A stretch of 64,000 nt of DNA from Veillonella agrestimuris (GCF_943193065.1 NZ_CALPCS010000012.1:1-64000), one strand, 5' to 3'. Positions 39,818-48,797 are shown, counted from the first letter of the stretch. Translations and numbers: made by a program. Notes: generated from the sequence alone by a model not told the origin.

Positions 39818-40254
39818 TTATAACAATCGCCATAAGTTATATAAAGCTATTAACATGAGGAAGATCCATTGTATCGTTCCTCCCTCCCAAATCGCAACCC
39901 CTAGTAAAGAAAAACCAATTAAAAATACTCTCCAAAGATAAGAAATACCTTTCGGTTTGTTACGATTTTTGTATCTTTTAATTAAAAAGATTATTCTTTT
40001 GGGGTTAAAAAGCCTCTTCAATCCATACTTTTGGATATATTTATATATCATTTTTAGAAAATTAAAGTTAATATATATAAAACCAATGTTTATACAAAAG
40101 AGTCCTAATACCCCCTGATATATATTACCGCGAAGTCCATCTCCGCCCATTGCAGACTCTATAAAAATAACCAAAAATACAATATCCAAAAATAGAAGAC
40201 CTAATAATAGATATAAACTTTTAAAAAATCATTTTTATTATTAGCTAAAAACAT
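39818..40254 (-). pseudogene. Small membrane protein gene with a likely frameshift
   Basis: The open frame begins only at a TTG near 40189, with strongly hydrophobic sequence that continues upstream in frame without any ATG. A good start exists at 40254: GAGGAG then ATGTTTTTAGCT, overlapping the end of the preceding gene. It reads MFLANNKNDFLK and then falls out of frame at the AAAA run near 40220. Adding one A joins it to SLYLLLGLLFLDIVFL and gives a protein of about 145 residues with two N-terminal and two C-terminal hydrophobic helices and a basic middle. Function unknown. It is frameshifted here or miscalled in a homopolymer. Confidence 0.55.
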
Positions 40255-40256
40255 AT

Positions 40257-40460
40257 TTACTCCTCTTCATAAGGTTTAATAATTTCATACAAACTCTTTT
40301 CTTGAGGTTTTTCTTTTTTTATATTAACATCCTCCAATAGCTTACCTTTTACCTTAAGCGAAGCATCGTAGTTAGTATGATTTTCTTCATAAAATAATTT
40401 TAGCAATAGAACATGTTCTTCAACTTCCTTCTTATCTAAAAAGATAATATAGTTAACCAT
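40257..40460 (-). CDS. Small hypothetical protein
   Basis: About 67 residues, acidic and lysine-rich, with an N-terminal hydrophobic patch (MVNYIIFLDKKEVEEH) and a charged tail ending YEEE. I do not recognise it. The stop codon is embedded in GAGGAGTAAATATG, so it is coupled to the following membrane-protein gene. Start ATG at 40460 is preferred to TTG at 40466; the ribosome binding site is weak. It is more AT-rich than the surrounding housekeeping genes, and lies in the small-gene stretch next to the IS element. The 212 nt upstream (40467-40678) hold only short broken frames. Confidence 0.5.
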   Translation of the reverse strand: MVNYIIFLDKKEVEEHVLLLKLFYEENHTNYDASLKVKGKLLEDVNIKKEKPQEKSLYEIIKPYEEE

Positions 40461-40678
40461 AATCAAGATTAATTACCCAGCTAAAAAAGACTATTTTGTT
40501 ACAATTCCTTCTTTATTTAAATAGGAATGAACTCTCGCCGCTATATGAAATATGTTTGGTTGGAAAAACTAAATTCGTTATTCATAATTAGCTAGATTAG
40601 ATACAGATGTAGCAATTTTAGTGTAGCAGAACATAATCTATAGCTTCTTTATTTTTTAACATTTTCTACCACCTTATA

Positions 40679-41047
40679 TTAATTAACTGTATTATTGTTA
40701 GAGAAACTCTTAAATTGCTGAATAATACTTCGAAGTAAGCCCTGATCTGATTCGAAAGATAATTTAACCCAATTATCTTTCCAACTTCTACCTAATTGTG
40801 ATTCAATTTTAATATGTCCATACTTTAACATAGTTATATGTACAAAGTCATCTGTATCAGAATCAGAAATAATTGCTTCTCCACATAAACTTTTATACAT
40901 TTTTTCTAAAGTATTTAACAGTACTTCATATTCATCAAATGTAATAGAAAAAGAAGCTTTCCCTGCAAAACTTCCTCCTCTTATATATACATCATACTCA
41001 TACCATCTATCATATTCCCCGAGCAAATTAATTTCTACAACACCCAT
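40679..41047 (-). CDS. Immunity-protein-like hypothetical protein
   Basis: About 122 residues with no signal peptide. The pattern is a beta-rich N-terminus (INLLGEYDRWYEYDVYI), a short helix (ITFDEYEVLLNTLEKMY), an acidic loop (SDSDTDDF) and a C-terminal strand-helix (WVKLSFESDQGLLRSIIQQF). It resembles small WapI-type immunity proteins that protect against polymorphic toxins, but this is resemblance by eye, not a confirmed match. No toxin gene is adjacent, so it may be an orphan. AT-rich composition suggests acquisition. Confidence 0.5.
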   Translation of the reverse strand: MGVVEINLLGEYDRWYEYDVYIRGGSFAGKASFSITFDEYEVLLNTLEKMYKSLCGEAIISDSDTDDFVHITMLKYGHIKIESQLGRSWKDNWVKLSFESDQGLLRSIIQQFKSFSNNNTVN

Positions 41048-41117
41048 CACTTCAACCCCATACTAATCTAGTTTTTGCTTTATACTTTTCTTAAAACATT
41101 CTTCTATAAATGAAAAT

Positions 41118-41156
41118 AAAATAACCATCAATATGCTTATTATTGATGGTTATTTT
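41118..41156 (-). terminator. Terminator after alcohol dehydrogenase gene
   Basis: The 13-bp stem ATAACCATCAATA / TATTGATGGTTAT has a 7-nt loop and is followed on the minus strand by TTTTATTTTC. Confidence 0.75.
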
Positions 41157-41249
41157 ATCAATTAATACAAATTAGAGCAACATGTTTAAAACTTACACTC
41201 TACTTGTACCATAAGAGTTCTATTTTATTAGAAATTCTAACTATACCTA

Positions 41250-42290
41250 TCACTCTAAAATAATCAAAGACTTAATAGCTCTACGCTCGTCCATATCTTT
41301 ATAGGCTTGGTCGATGTCTTCTAGTTTATAAGTGTGTGTAAATACGCGTCCTGGATTGATGTCGCCGTCAAGGACTGCTTTCAACAATTCTTGTTTTACA
41401 TAAGTAGTTACGGACGCCGCGCCACCGCCGATGATATGGTTTTGTGCAAATGTGGAGCCCAATGCATGGTTACTATAATGAGGTACTCCTACAAAACCAA
41501 TGCGACCACCATTATGAAGTACACCAAGCGCTTGGTCGATAGATGCTTCTGTACCTACGCATTCAAGAGCAACGTCAGCACCGCCGCCAAGAATTTCACG
41601 GACTTTAGCAATACCTTCTTCGCCCCGCTCTGCTACAACAGCAGTAGCACCAGATTCAAGAGCCATGTTTTGACGATCTTCATGACGACTCATGATAATA
41701 ATTTGAGAAGCGCCACGCATTTTAGCAGCAATAACAGCACATTGACCAACAGCACCGTCACCGATAATAACTACTTTGTCACCTGGCTTAACATCTGCTA
41801 CGCGAGCCGCATGATAACCAGTTGGCATTACATCAGCTAAGGTTAATAACGAGTTAAGCATACCTTCTGTATAGTCAGATGGTTGTCCTGGAACTTTAAT
41901 TAATGCCCAATTAGCATGTTCAAATCGCATATATTCAGCTTGTACACCGGAAGACCAGTTTTCCATGCCAGGATGTTCATCACAAGTACCATCAAAACCA
42001 GCATGACAAGCATCACAATGACCACAACCATGTGTAAATGGAGCGATAACAAAATCCCCTGGTTTTACGGTCGTTACATTATCCCCGATAGCTTCAACAA
42101 TACCAAGTGCTTCGTGGCCACTATTAATTTGGCCTGCTTTCATATTTTCATTTCGGTAAGACCAAAGATCCGAACCACATACGCAAGTGCGAACAATGCG
42201 GATAATAGCGTCATCAGGGCTTTGAATTTCCGGACGTGCCACATCTACGATACCTACTTGACCAGCTTTTACATATACGGCAGATTTCAT
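41250..42290 (-). CDS. Zinc-dependent alcohol dehydrogenase family protein
   Basis: A 346-residue medium-chain dehydrogenase. The catalytic zinc ligands are Cys in RTCVCGSDLW, His-Glu in SGHEALGIVE, and a later Glu. The structural zinc site is GCGHCDACHAGFDGTCDEH. The NAD(P) Rossmann motif is VVIIGDGAVGQCAV. Start set at MKSAVYVKAG with AGGAG 7 nt upstream, rather than a frame 39 nt longer. The gene stands alone with its own terminator. Substrate not determinable. Confidence 0.92.
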   Translation of the reverse strand: MKSAVYVKAGQVGIVDVARPEIQSPDDAIIRIVRTCVCGSDLWSYRNENMKAGQINSGHEALGIVEAIGDNVTTVKPGDFVIAPFTHGCGHCDACHAGFDGTCDEHPGMENWSSGVQAEYMRFEHANWALIKVPGQPSDYTEGMLNSLLTLADVMPTGYHAARVADVKPGDKVVIIGDGAVGQCAVIAAKMRGASQIIIMSRHEDRQNMALESGATAVVAERGEEGIAKVREILGGGADVALECVGTEASIDQALGVLHNGGRIGFVGVPHYSNHALGSTFAQNHIIGGGAASVTTYVKQELLKAVLDGDINPGRVFTHTYKLEDIDQAYKDMDERRAIKSLIILE

Positions 42291-42426
42291 TATAAAACTC
42301 CTTTCTAATGCGAATGTCCATTGCGACAATGTAATGTATTATAAAACTATTGTACATTATATATGATGATTATACATAATCAATACACAGTCTAAATAAG
42401 TGTATAAAATTATATACCTATTTAGA

Positions 42427-42918
42427 CTATGGTTTAGTAAAATATATATTCTTTTCTATGGGACCTAATTTATCGACATTATCAACAATATTCTCTACTT
42501 CGAGAGCATAATACTTTTTCATATGCTTAATTAATAGTGCAGATTCTAAATTATTCGCAGTAAAAAACACTACACAGTGCCTATTATTATCAAAGACCAT
42601 CATATTATCTTTACATATAATATATATGCATTCATGATTATTTTTTTCTTTAATATAATAGTAGTCTACTAAATAGGGCAATCTTGCTCGTTCTAAATTT
42701 GCATCTATAAAAAGATACTGGTCTCCAAATCGGCTGAAATACCCCTTTTCATTCCAAAATGTTACTAAAACATCTCTGCCTAATAAAACCGTATCTTCAG
42801 AAGATGCCAAAATATAGTTCACACCGCCTATAATACCAAGCGGAACTATAATAGATCCTAATAACAATATTAATACCCCTACTACAAGCCAAAAGATATT
42901 TATCAGTAGCTTTCTCAT
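42427..42918 (-). CDS. Membrane-anchored hypothetical protein
   Basis: 163 residues: one long N-terminal hydrophobic stretch (LLINIFWLVVGVLILLLG, continuing to about residue 38), then a soluble part with many Tyr/Phe and paired strands (FGDQYLFIDANLE, HECIYIICKDNMMVFD). No recognised family. GAGGAG lies just before the ATG chosen at 42918. AT-rich like the small genes at 39.8-41 kb, and without an obvious operon partner. Confidence 0.6.
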   Translation of the reverse strand: MRKLLINIFWLVVGVLILLLGSIIVPLGIIGGVNYILASSEDTVLLGRDVLVTFWNEKGYFSRFGDQYLFIDANLERARLPYLVDYYYIKEKNNHECIYIICKDNMMVFDNNRHCVVFFTANNLESALLIKHMKKYYALEVENIVDNVDKLGPIEKNIYFTKP

Positions 42919-42983
42919 ATAACTCCTCACTCCAAATTTAGAGTTCAACTATCTTACGCATTGTATTGCTACCTTTTCTATAA

Positions 42984-43850
42984 TCATCTACACCGACTAA
43001 ACATATACAGCGATCCTAGTATAATAGGCGCCCCAATATAAAGACCTAAATCTGGTATCTCCCCGATTATCAAGGCCGCCATGATAGCTGCTACCACTGG
43101 TGACAAGTACATAAAATTGGTCACGTCCGACACCTGTTCTGCATGCTCTAAGGCGTAACTCCAAAATACGAAGCCTAATGCACTGGACAGGATAGACAAG
43201 TAGGCAATGGCGCCCCACGTAACAGGCGGCGCAGCAGCGATGCTTTCAATAGCATGGTTAGCAAAGGGTAGCATCATAATAGCCCCTACAAACATTGACC
43301 AGGTGGCAATGGTGATGGCATCGTGCCCTTTCATAGCAAATCCTCTATTAATAATATTGTATATAGAGAATATGGTCATCCCCAACATCGTCCACAGTGC
43401 ACCTGTAGGTAACGATAAGGACCCATTCCACAAAACAATAATGGCTACACCTATGAAAGCAGTGACCGTAAAGAGCCACCCTATAGGACGCATGTGGTCT
43501 TTATACACTACTAAGGCCATCAAAGCAGTCGTCATAGGCGTTAAGGCCATAATGATGCTCGACGTAGCCGCTGGTATGGTGCGCAGCCCTGCATTAAAGG
43601 CTAGCTGATACAGCACATTACCTGTCAAGCCAAGCAATAGGTAAATTCCCCACTCCCGCCACGATGTAGGAATGTGCAAGCCTTTCACCATGCCCATAAT
43701 GAGCATAAATATAGCTCCTATTATAACGCGCGCCGTCGATACCGAGGTAACGTCAATATATTGTAACGCAATTTTACTAAAAGGAAATGCCGTCGCCCAT
43801 ACGGCAATCGTCCCTAAGGCACCAATGATCATTTTTGTGCGATTCGACAT
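42984..43850 (-). CDS. EamA/DMT-family permease
   Basis: A 288-residue inner-membrane protein with ten helices in two EamA repeats. The first repeat begins GALGTIAVWATAFPFSKIAL and the second includes GALWTMLGMTIFSIYNIINRG. Members export amino acids or other metabolites. Start set at MSNRTKM with GGAGT upstream rather than nine codons earlier. No neighbour indicates the substrate. Confidence 0.88.
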   Translation of the reverse strand: MSNRTKMIIGALGTIAVWATAFPFSKIALQYIDVTSVSTARVIIGAIFMLIMGMVKGLHIPTSWREWGIYLLLGLTGNVLYQLAFNAGLRTIPAATSSIIMALTPMTTALMALVVYKDHMRPIGWLFTVTAFIGVAIIVLWNGSLSLPTGALWTMLGMTIFSIYNIINRGFAMKGHDAITIATWSMFVGAIMMLPFANHAIESIAAAPPVTWGAIAYLSILSSALGFVFWSYALEHAEQVSDVTNFMYLSPVVAAIMAALIIGEIPDLGLYIGAPIILGSLYMFSRCR

Positions 43851-44174
43851 GATTCCCACTCCTGTTACATATATCACATAATAAAAGAAATACTTATAAT
43901 ATACTGTGTATGTACTTCATGGTACCACGGATTGCCATAATAAGATACTATAATCATTCATAATCCGAGAATTATGACACATTATTGTGTATCTATAATG
44001 CACTAAAACGATATTTATTATCAATAAATGTTACGTCACATACTAAACGATTCTTTCAGTATAGCCCTTTTCATTATTTTTATCTGTCGCCACAGCTACA
44101 GTTTTTAAAAGACAATCGGTAAACCTAGATAGTATCTAGACAGATCACTTCTTACCTTTTTCTCATCTTTAATA
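43851..44174. other. AT-rich intergenic region between divergent genes
   Basis: No open frame with a ribosome binding site, no RNA gene and no repeat that I can recognise. It holds the upstream regions of the EamA gene (minus strand) and of pflB (plus strand, see the next entry). Confidence 0.6.
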
Positions 44175-44277
44175 TTGAAAATGTATATCAGTATGCCTAT
44201 TGTGAAATCACAATATATTGTGTACACTATAGACATAGGAAATCTATAAGCTATAGATAAACAATATCTATAGTGTA
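44175..44277 (+). promoter_or_regulatory. pflB promoter with overlapping dyads
   Basis: TTGAAA (44175-44180), a 17-nt spacer and TATTGT (44198-44203) form a plausible promoter. An 18-bp perfect palindrome TATTGTGAAATCACAATA (44198-44215) covers the -10 box. Downstream are an 11-bp inverted repeat TACACTATAGA (44223-44233) / TCTATAGTGTA (44267-44277) and, nested inside it, TCTATA-AGC-TATAGA (44243-44257). These could be operators or a leader hairpin. The half-site resembles Rex and CRP/FNR sites but the 2-nt spacing fits neither. Confidence 0.5.
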
Positions 44278-44298
44278 TATCCATTATGGAGGTGTAAG

Positions 44299-46413
44299 AT
44301 GAAACATACAGCATGGAACGGTTTTAACACAGGTGTGTGGGATAAAGCCATCGATGTACGAGACTTTATCCAACGAAATTATGTACCTTACGAAGGAGAT
44401 GATTCTTTCTTAGTAGGCCCTACGGAACGGACTACTAACTTATGGCAACAAGTTCTTAAATTATACGAAGAAGAACGCGCTAAAGGTGGTATGTTAGATG
44501 CAGATACATCTGTGGCAACACACATTACTGCGCATGCTCCTGGATATATTGATAAGGACTTAGAAACGATTGTCGGTTTACAAACAGATAAACCATTAAA
44601 ACGCGCCATGTTCCCGTACGGCGGTCTTCGTACAGCTAAATCTGCTGTTGAAGAATACGGCTTTGAATTCGATGCCCAAACAGAAGATTTCTTCAAAAAG
44701 CATCGTAAAACGCACAATGACGGTGTATTCGACGTATACACGCCAGAAATGCGCGCAGCTCGTTCTGCGCACATCATCACTGGCTTGCCAGATGCGTACA
44801 GCCGTGGCCGTATCATCGGTGACTATCGCCGTGTAGCATTGTACGGTGTAGACCACTTAATTGAAGAAAAATTAAAAGAATTTGATATCACTATGGGCGA
44901 CATGCTAGAAGAAGTGATTCGCGACCGTGAAGAAATTAAAGATCAAATTCGCTCCCTACAAGAATTAAAAGAAATGGCTGCTTCTTATGGTTACGATATT
45001 TCCGAACCAGCAAAAGACGTAAAAGAAGCGATTCAATGGTTGTACTTCGGTTACCTTGGGGCCATTAAAGAGCAAAACGGTGCGGCCATGTCCATCGGTC
45101 GTAATACCACATTTTTAGACATCTACGCTGAACGGGATTTGAAAAACGGCACGTACACAGAAGAACAAATCCAAGAATTCGTTGACCACTTCATTATGAA
45201 ATTGCGTATGGTACGCTTTGCTCGTATCCACGAATACAACAACTTGTTCACTGGTGACCCAGTGTGGACTACTGAATCCATCGGTGGTATGGGTACAGAC
45301 GGCCGTACATTGGTATCCAAAATGGCATTCCGCTATTTACATACATTAACTAACTTAGGCCCTGCGCCAGAACCAAACTTAACCGTATTGTGGTCTCCTC
45401 GCATGCCAATTGGCTTCCGCCGTTTCTGTGCGAAACTATCCATCGAAACGTCTTCCATTCAATATGAAAACGACGATTTGATGAGACCAAACTCTGGTGA
45501 CGACTACGCTATCGCATGTTGTGTATCTCCTATGCGAATCGGTAAAGAAATGCAATTCTTCGGCGCTCGTTCCAACTTGGCAAAATGTCTATTATACGCA
45601 ATCAATGGCGGCGTAGACGAAAAATCTAAAAAACAAGTAGGTCCTCGCTACCGTCCGATTACGTCTGAATACCTCGACTTCGACGAAGTATGGGAACGTT
45701 TCGATGATATGATGGAATGGCTTGCTGGCGTATATGTAAATTCCTTGAATATCATTCACTACATGCATGATAAATACGCTTACGAAAAATTAGAAATGGC
45801 ATTGCATGACCGCAAAGTCACTCGTTGGTTCGCCACTGGTATTGCCGGACTTTCTGTAGTAGCTGACTCCTTATCGGCTATTAAATTTGCAAAAGTAAAA
45901 CCTGTACGCGACGAAAATGGCGTCGCTGTAGAGTTTGAAATCGACGGGGACTTCCCTAAATATGGTAACGATGACGATCGAGTTGACGAATTAGCAGCGA
46001 AAGTAGTAAGTACTTTCATGAACAAAATCCGTAAACACCCTACATACCGTCATTCTGTACCAACTATGAGTTTATTAACAATTACTTCTAATGTTGTATA
46101 TGGTACTGCTACTGGTTCTACACCAGACGGCCGTAAAGCGGGCGAAGCTTTCGCTCCTGGTGCGAACCCTATGCACGGTCGTGATAGCCACGGCGCTATT
46201 GCTTCCTTAGCATCTGTAGCTAAAATGCCTTGGCGCGACAGCTCTGATGGTATTTCTAATACATTCTCCATCGTTCCTGATGCGCTCGGAAAAACTGGTG
46301 AAGCATTTGTATCTATGAGCGATTTTGATTTCGATTTGGATCCGTCTCAACTTCCAAATGGCAATACGAACTTCGCTTGCAGCGAACCAAATGTTACAAT
46401 AGATGAAAAGTAA
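44299..46413 (+). CDS. pflB: Pyruvate formate-lyase core lacking the glycyl-radical domain
   Basis: Cleaves pyruvate with CoA to acetyl-CoA and formate. The 704 residues match PFL from [19 protein letters not shown] at the N-terminus through the catalytic pair Cys407-Cys408 (AIACCVSPM) to [13 protein letters not shown]. There the similarity ends: about 35 residues rich in Asp, Phe and Asn replace the usual run into the radical domain, and a stop follows. One-piece PFL is about 740-760 residues and ends with the RVSGYAV radical loop. Here that loop is the next gene, 74 nt downstream with its own ribosome binding site. GGAGG lies 6 nt before the ATG. The core cannot work alone by known chemistry, because the glycyl radical is needed to generate the cysteine thiyl. 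Confidence 0.93.
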   Translation: MKHTAWNGFNTGVWDKAIDVRDFIQRNYVPYEGDDSFLVGPTERTTNLWQQVLKLYEEERAKGGMLDADTSVATHITAHAPGYIDKDLETIVGLQTDKPLKRAMFPYGGLRTAKSAVEEYGFEFDAQTEDFFKKHRKTHNDGVFDVYTPEMRAARSAHIITGLPDAYSRGRIIGDYRRVALYGVDHLIEEKLKEFDITMGDMLEEVIRDREEIKDQIRSLQELKEMAASYGYDISEPAKDVKEAIQWLYFGYLGAIKEQNGAAMSIGRNTTFLDIYAERDLKNGTYTEEQIQEFVDHFIMKLRMVRFARIHEYNNLFTGDPVWTTESIGGMGTDGRTLVSKMAFRYLHTLTNLGPAPEPNLTVLWSPRMPIGFRRFCAKLSIETSSIQYENDDLMRPNSGDDYAIACCVSPMRIGKEMQFFGARSNLAKCLLYAINGGVDEKSKKQVGPRYRPITSEYLDFDEVWERFDDMMEWLAGVYVNSLNIIHYMHDKYAYEKLEMALHDRKVTRWFATGIAGLSVVADSLSAIKFAKVKPVRDENGVAVEFEIDGDFPKYGNDDDRVDELAAKVVSTFMNKIRKHPTYRHSVPTMSLLTITSNVVYGTATGSTPDGRKAGEAFAPGANPMHGRDSHGAIASLASVAKMPWRDSSDGISNTFSIVPDALGKTGEAFVSMSDFDFDLDPSQLPNGNTNFACSEPNVTIDEK

Positions 46414-46487
46414 TCTACTTTCATAATTAATATTTACAGGGATCAACGCTTTCACCGGCGCACCCTATCTCGAAAGGAGTTATTCTT

Positions 46488-46727
46488 ATGAACAAAGAAC
46501 AACAAATCGATAATTTAGTGGAATTGTTAGATGGTTATTCCCAAAAAGGCGGTCACCATTTAAATGTTAACGTGTTCACTCGCGAAACATTGTTAGAGGC
46601 ACAAAAACATCCTGAATTGTACCCTCAATTAACAGTGCGCGTATCTGGCTACGCTGTACATTTCAACAAATTAACAAAACAACAACAAGACGAAGTTATT
46701 TCTCGTACATTCCACAATCAAGTGTAA
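46488..46727 (+). CDS. Stand-alone glycyl-radical subunit of pyruvate formate-lyase (GrcA/YfiD-like)
   Basis: A 79-residue protein equal to the C-terminus of [23 protein letters not shown], then [18 protein letters not shown], with Gly54 in RVSGYAV as the expected radical site, and a normal PFL end (ISRTFHNQV). AAAGGAG lies 8 nt before the ATG, so it is translated separately. E. coli GrcA/YfiD is a comparable free radical domain, but there it repairs a complete PFL. Here no other copy of the domain is present in the operon, so this protein would be an obligatory subunit (inference). It lies between the core and the activase gene. Confidence 0.9.
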   Translation: MNKEQQIDNLVELLDGYSQKGGHHLNVNVFTRETLLEAQKHPELYPQLTVRVSGYAVHFNKLTKQQQDEVISRTFHNQV

Positions 46728-46771
46728 TGAATCTGTGATTGCTAAGTAGCTCTATGAAAGCAGGTGAGTAT

Positions 46772-47539
46772 ATGAAAGGACGCGTTCACTCCATCGAAAC
46801 GATGGGCACTGTAGACGGTCCAGGCATGCGATTCGTCGTATTCCTCCAAGGCTGTCCTATGCGCTGTGCCTATTGCCACAATCCTGATACATGGGACAAT
46901 GTAGGCGACTCAACGATGATGACCATCGACGAAATTTGGGAACAATTCGAACGCAACCGAAGTTTCTATACGAATGGGGGTATTACCGTAACAGGCGGCG
47001 AACCACTCGTGCAAATCGACTTCGTCCTTGCATTATTCACCTATTTCAAAGAGCGTGGCATTCATACTTGTCTCGATACGAGCGGTATTACTTACACGCC
47101 GGTGCAGCGCAGTAAATTCGAGGCCCTCCTGGCCGTAACAGACCTCGCTATGCTCGATATCAAAGACATTGACCCGACACACCATAAGGACATTACGAAA
47201 CAATCTATCGATCCTGTGAAAGCGTTCGCTAAGCTTACTACAGCAACAAATACAGACGTATGGATTCGCCACGTCATTGTACCTGGTTTGACAGACAATA
47301 AAGATCGGCACTACCGGCTAGGCTTCTTCTTAGGTGCCATGCCTAATATAAAAGCTCTCGACTGTTTGCCATACCATGTGATGGGCGTCAACAAATACAA
47401 AGAACTCAATATTCCTTATCGTCTTGAAGGCACCCAAGCAGCACCGAAAGAACTCGCCGTAGCCGCTTCTAAAACTGTATTAGCAGGTATGAAAGCCTAT
47501 CGGCAGCATCAATGGAGTGTTTGGCCTCAAGAAGGATAA
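46772..47539 (+). CDS. pflA: Pyruvate formate-lyase-activating enzyme (radical SAM)
   Basis: A 255-residue radical-SAM enzyme that abstracts hydrogen from the glycine of PFL. The cluster motif is Cys28-x3-Cys32-x2-Cys35 (CPMRCAYCHNPDTW), followed by VTGGEPLVQ and LDTSGIT. Start set at MKGRVHSIETMGTVDGPG with AGGTGAG upstream. It lies 44 nt after the radical-domain gene, which should be its direct substrate. Confidence 0.95.
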   Translation: MKGRVHSIETMGTVDGPGMRFVVFLQGCPMRCAYCHNPDTWDNVGDSTMMTIDEIWEQFERNRSFYTNGGITVTGGEPLVQIDFVLALFTYFKERGIHTCLDTSGITYTPVQRSKFEALLAVTDLAMLDIKDIDPTHHKDITKQSIDPVKAFAKLTTATNTDVWIRHVIVPGLTDNKDRHYRLGFFLGAMPNIKALDCLPYHVMGVNKYKELNIPYRLEGTQAAPKELAVAASKTVLAGMKAYRQHQWSVWPQEG

Positions 47540-47639
47540 ATAAGAATAGCGGCCAACTATATTTGCAGGTGGTTAGACGTGATTATTGCCATCCTACTAA
47601 GCAACTAGCCCATGCTCTAGCGTTAGCATTATAACGTTA

Positions 47640-47674
47640 AAAGCCCCTAAGGAGTAGCATTCCTTAGGGGCTTT
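47640..47674 (+). terminator. pfl operon terminator
   Basis: The perfect 14-bp stem AAAGCCCCTAAGGA / TCCTTAGGGGCTTT has a 7-nt loop and lies about 100 nt after pflA. The tail is only weakly T-rich (TTTGTGATT). Confidence 0.75.
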
Positions 47675-47754
47675 GTGATTCATGCGAAATTCAACTCTTT
47701 GCCTGTAAATAGTATAACAAATACTACCTTAAAAAGTAAAAACTCATTACCTAG

Positions 47755-47796
47755 CAAGAAAAGGGAAGAAATCTTACGATTTCTTCCCTTTTCTTG
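47755..47796. terminator. 19-bp hairpin followed by a TG-rich tract
   Basis: The arms at 47755-47773 and 47778-47796 pair perfectly around the loop TTAC; the 5' arm begins CAAGAAAAGGGAAG. On the plus strand it leads into about 75 nt of T and G only, nearly C-free (47797-47870). Read on the minus strand, towards which the PepSY gene is transcribed, this tract is C-rich and G-poor. The whole 47540-47946 gap between convergent genes contains no credible gene. Confidence 0.6.
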
Positions 47797-47946
47797 TTGT
47801 GTGTTGTTTGTTGTGTGTGTTGAGAGAGTATTCTATATGTTTTGTGTGTTTGTGTGTTGTTTTGTGTTTGTATGAAAGGAGTTGTATATAATGTATTAAT
47901 TATATGAATATGTGAGGTAGAGTATCCTAATGAATCGTTCTACAAA

Positions 47947-48597
47947 TTATTGTTTATCTACATTAGACCCTACTACTTGGCCTGATGTAGCGTCAACAAT
48001 AATATCTACTTGTTGATTAACAGGATCTACTAAATCAAATTCATATATAGCAGTTCCATCTTCTGTCGTTAATTCCCATTCTACCACTTTAAAATCACTG
48101 CCTACTTGCTCAGCGGCTTTCGCTGCAGCTTGTTGTGGAGAAATTACTTTTTGCATATCGATGCTGCTAACATCTGCTTGTTTTGACGTATCTATGGCTT
48201 GAGCATCTTTTGCAAGAACTTGACCTGACGCTGCATCAACTTTCACCTCCACTGCTTCTTTATTTGTGAAAGCCTCTACTTCGTACATCGGCTTATTCGT
48301 AGCATCATAAGCAATGGACGTTACTTTAGCATCTGGATAATAGTGATGCAAAATAGATACGGCACCTACATAATCGACTTGTTGCGATTGTGCACTACCT
48401 TGTGTTGATCGCACTACCTTTGGTTGCGACTGAGTCGCACTTGGCTGTGCTTCTGCAACAGTTTGTTTCGATTGTGTAGCATTCATAGGCATATTGTTCG
48501 TAGGTTGCACGCTAGCTGCACTAGCAACCCCTGCAAGTAGGACAGTACTTACACTAAGAGAACATAATATTCTAGATAAGTTATTATATCTTTTCAT
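47947..48597 (-). CDS. Exported PepSY-domain protein
   Basis: 216 residues. The signal peptide (SRILCSLSVSTVLLAGVASAA, cut after ASA) is followed by a Gln/Ser/Thr-rich low-complexity stretch (about 30-70) and two PepSY repeats: AVSILHHYYPDAKVTSI to KVDAASGQVLAKD, and QAAAKAAEQVGSDF to IIVDATSGQVVGSN. PepSY domains are thought to modulate peptidases or bind the envelope. Start chosen at the ATG 8 nt after GGAGG. A second PepSY protein is encoded at 52.7-53.3 kb. Confidence 0.85.
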   Translation of the reverse strand: MKRYNNLSRILCSLSVSTVLLAGVASAASVQPTNNMPMNATQSKQTVAEAQPSATQSQPKVVRSTQGSAQSQQVDYVGAVSILHHYYPDAKVTSIAYDATNKPMYEVEAFTNKEAVEVKVDAASGQVLAKDAQAIDTSKQADVSSIDMQKVISPQQAAAKAAEQVGSDFKVVEWELTTEDGTAIYEFDLVDPVNQQVDIIVDATSGQVVGSNVDKQ

Positions 48598-48751
48598 GTT
48601 CATTACCTCCTTTAATTAAATTTGCCTAATAAAAAAACAATCAGTAGATATGATTCAATCTACTGATATATAATTTAATATGATAAAATGAATTGACTGT
48701 GAGATTATACATTAAATTTGCATGAATCCATTCATGAAAGTTCGGTTAAAC

Positions 48752-48797
48752 AAAAAAGAGCAATATACTAAGTCTTTCCTTGTATATTGCTCTTTTC
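48752..48797 (-). terminator. Terminator after the YD-like protein gene
   Basis: A 15-bp stem around AAAAGAGCAATATAC / GTATATTGCTCTTTT has a 13-nt loop and is followed by TTTTTTG on the minus strand. Confidence 0.85.

Noticed and set aside
40467..40678. Possible further small gene
   Set aside because: Readable pieces such as AARVHSYLNKEGIVTK are interrupted by stops within about 25 codons and cannot be assigned.
44198..44215. Rex or CRP/FNR operator at pflB
   Set aside because: The half-sites look right but the centre has two bases, not the spacing either family uses. Kept as an unassigned palindrome.
46414..46487. Group II intron or intein splitting pflB
   Set aside because: The gap is only 74 nt, with its own ribosome binding site for the downstream gene, so no intron or intein can fit.
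47675..47875. 66-residue open frame on the plus strand
   Set aside because: It runs through a hairpin and a TG-only tract, encodes a Cys/Val/Phe low-complexity peptide and has no ribosome binding site.
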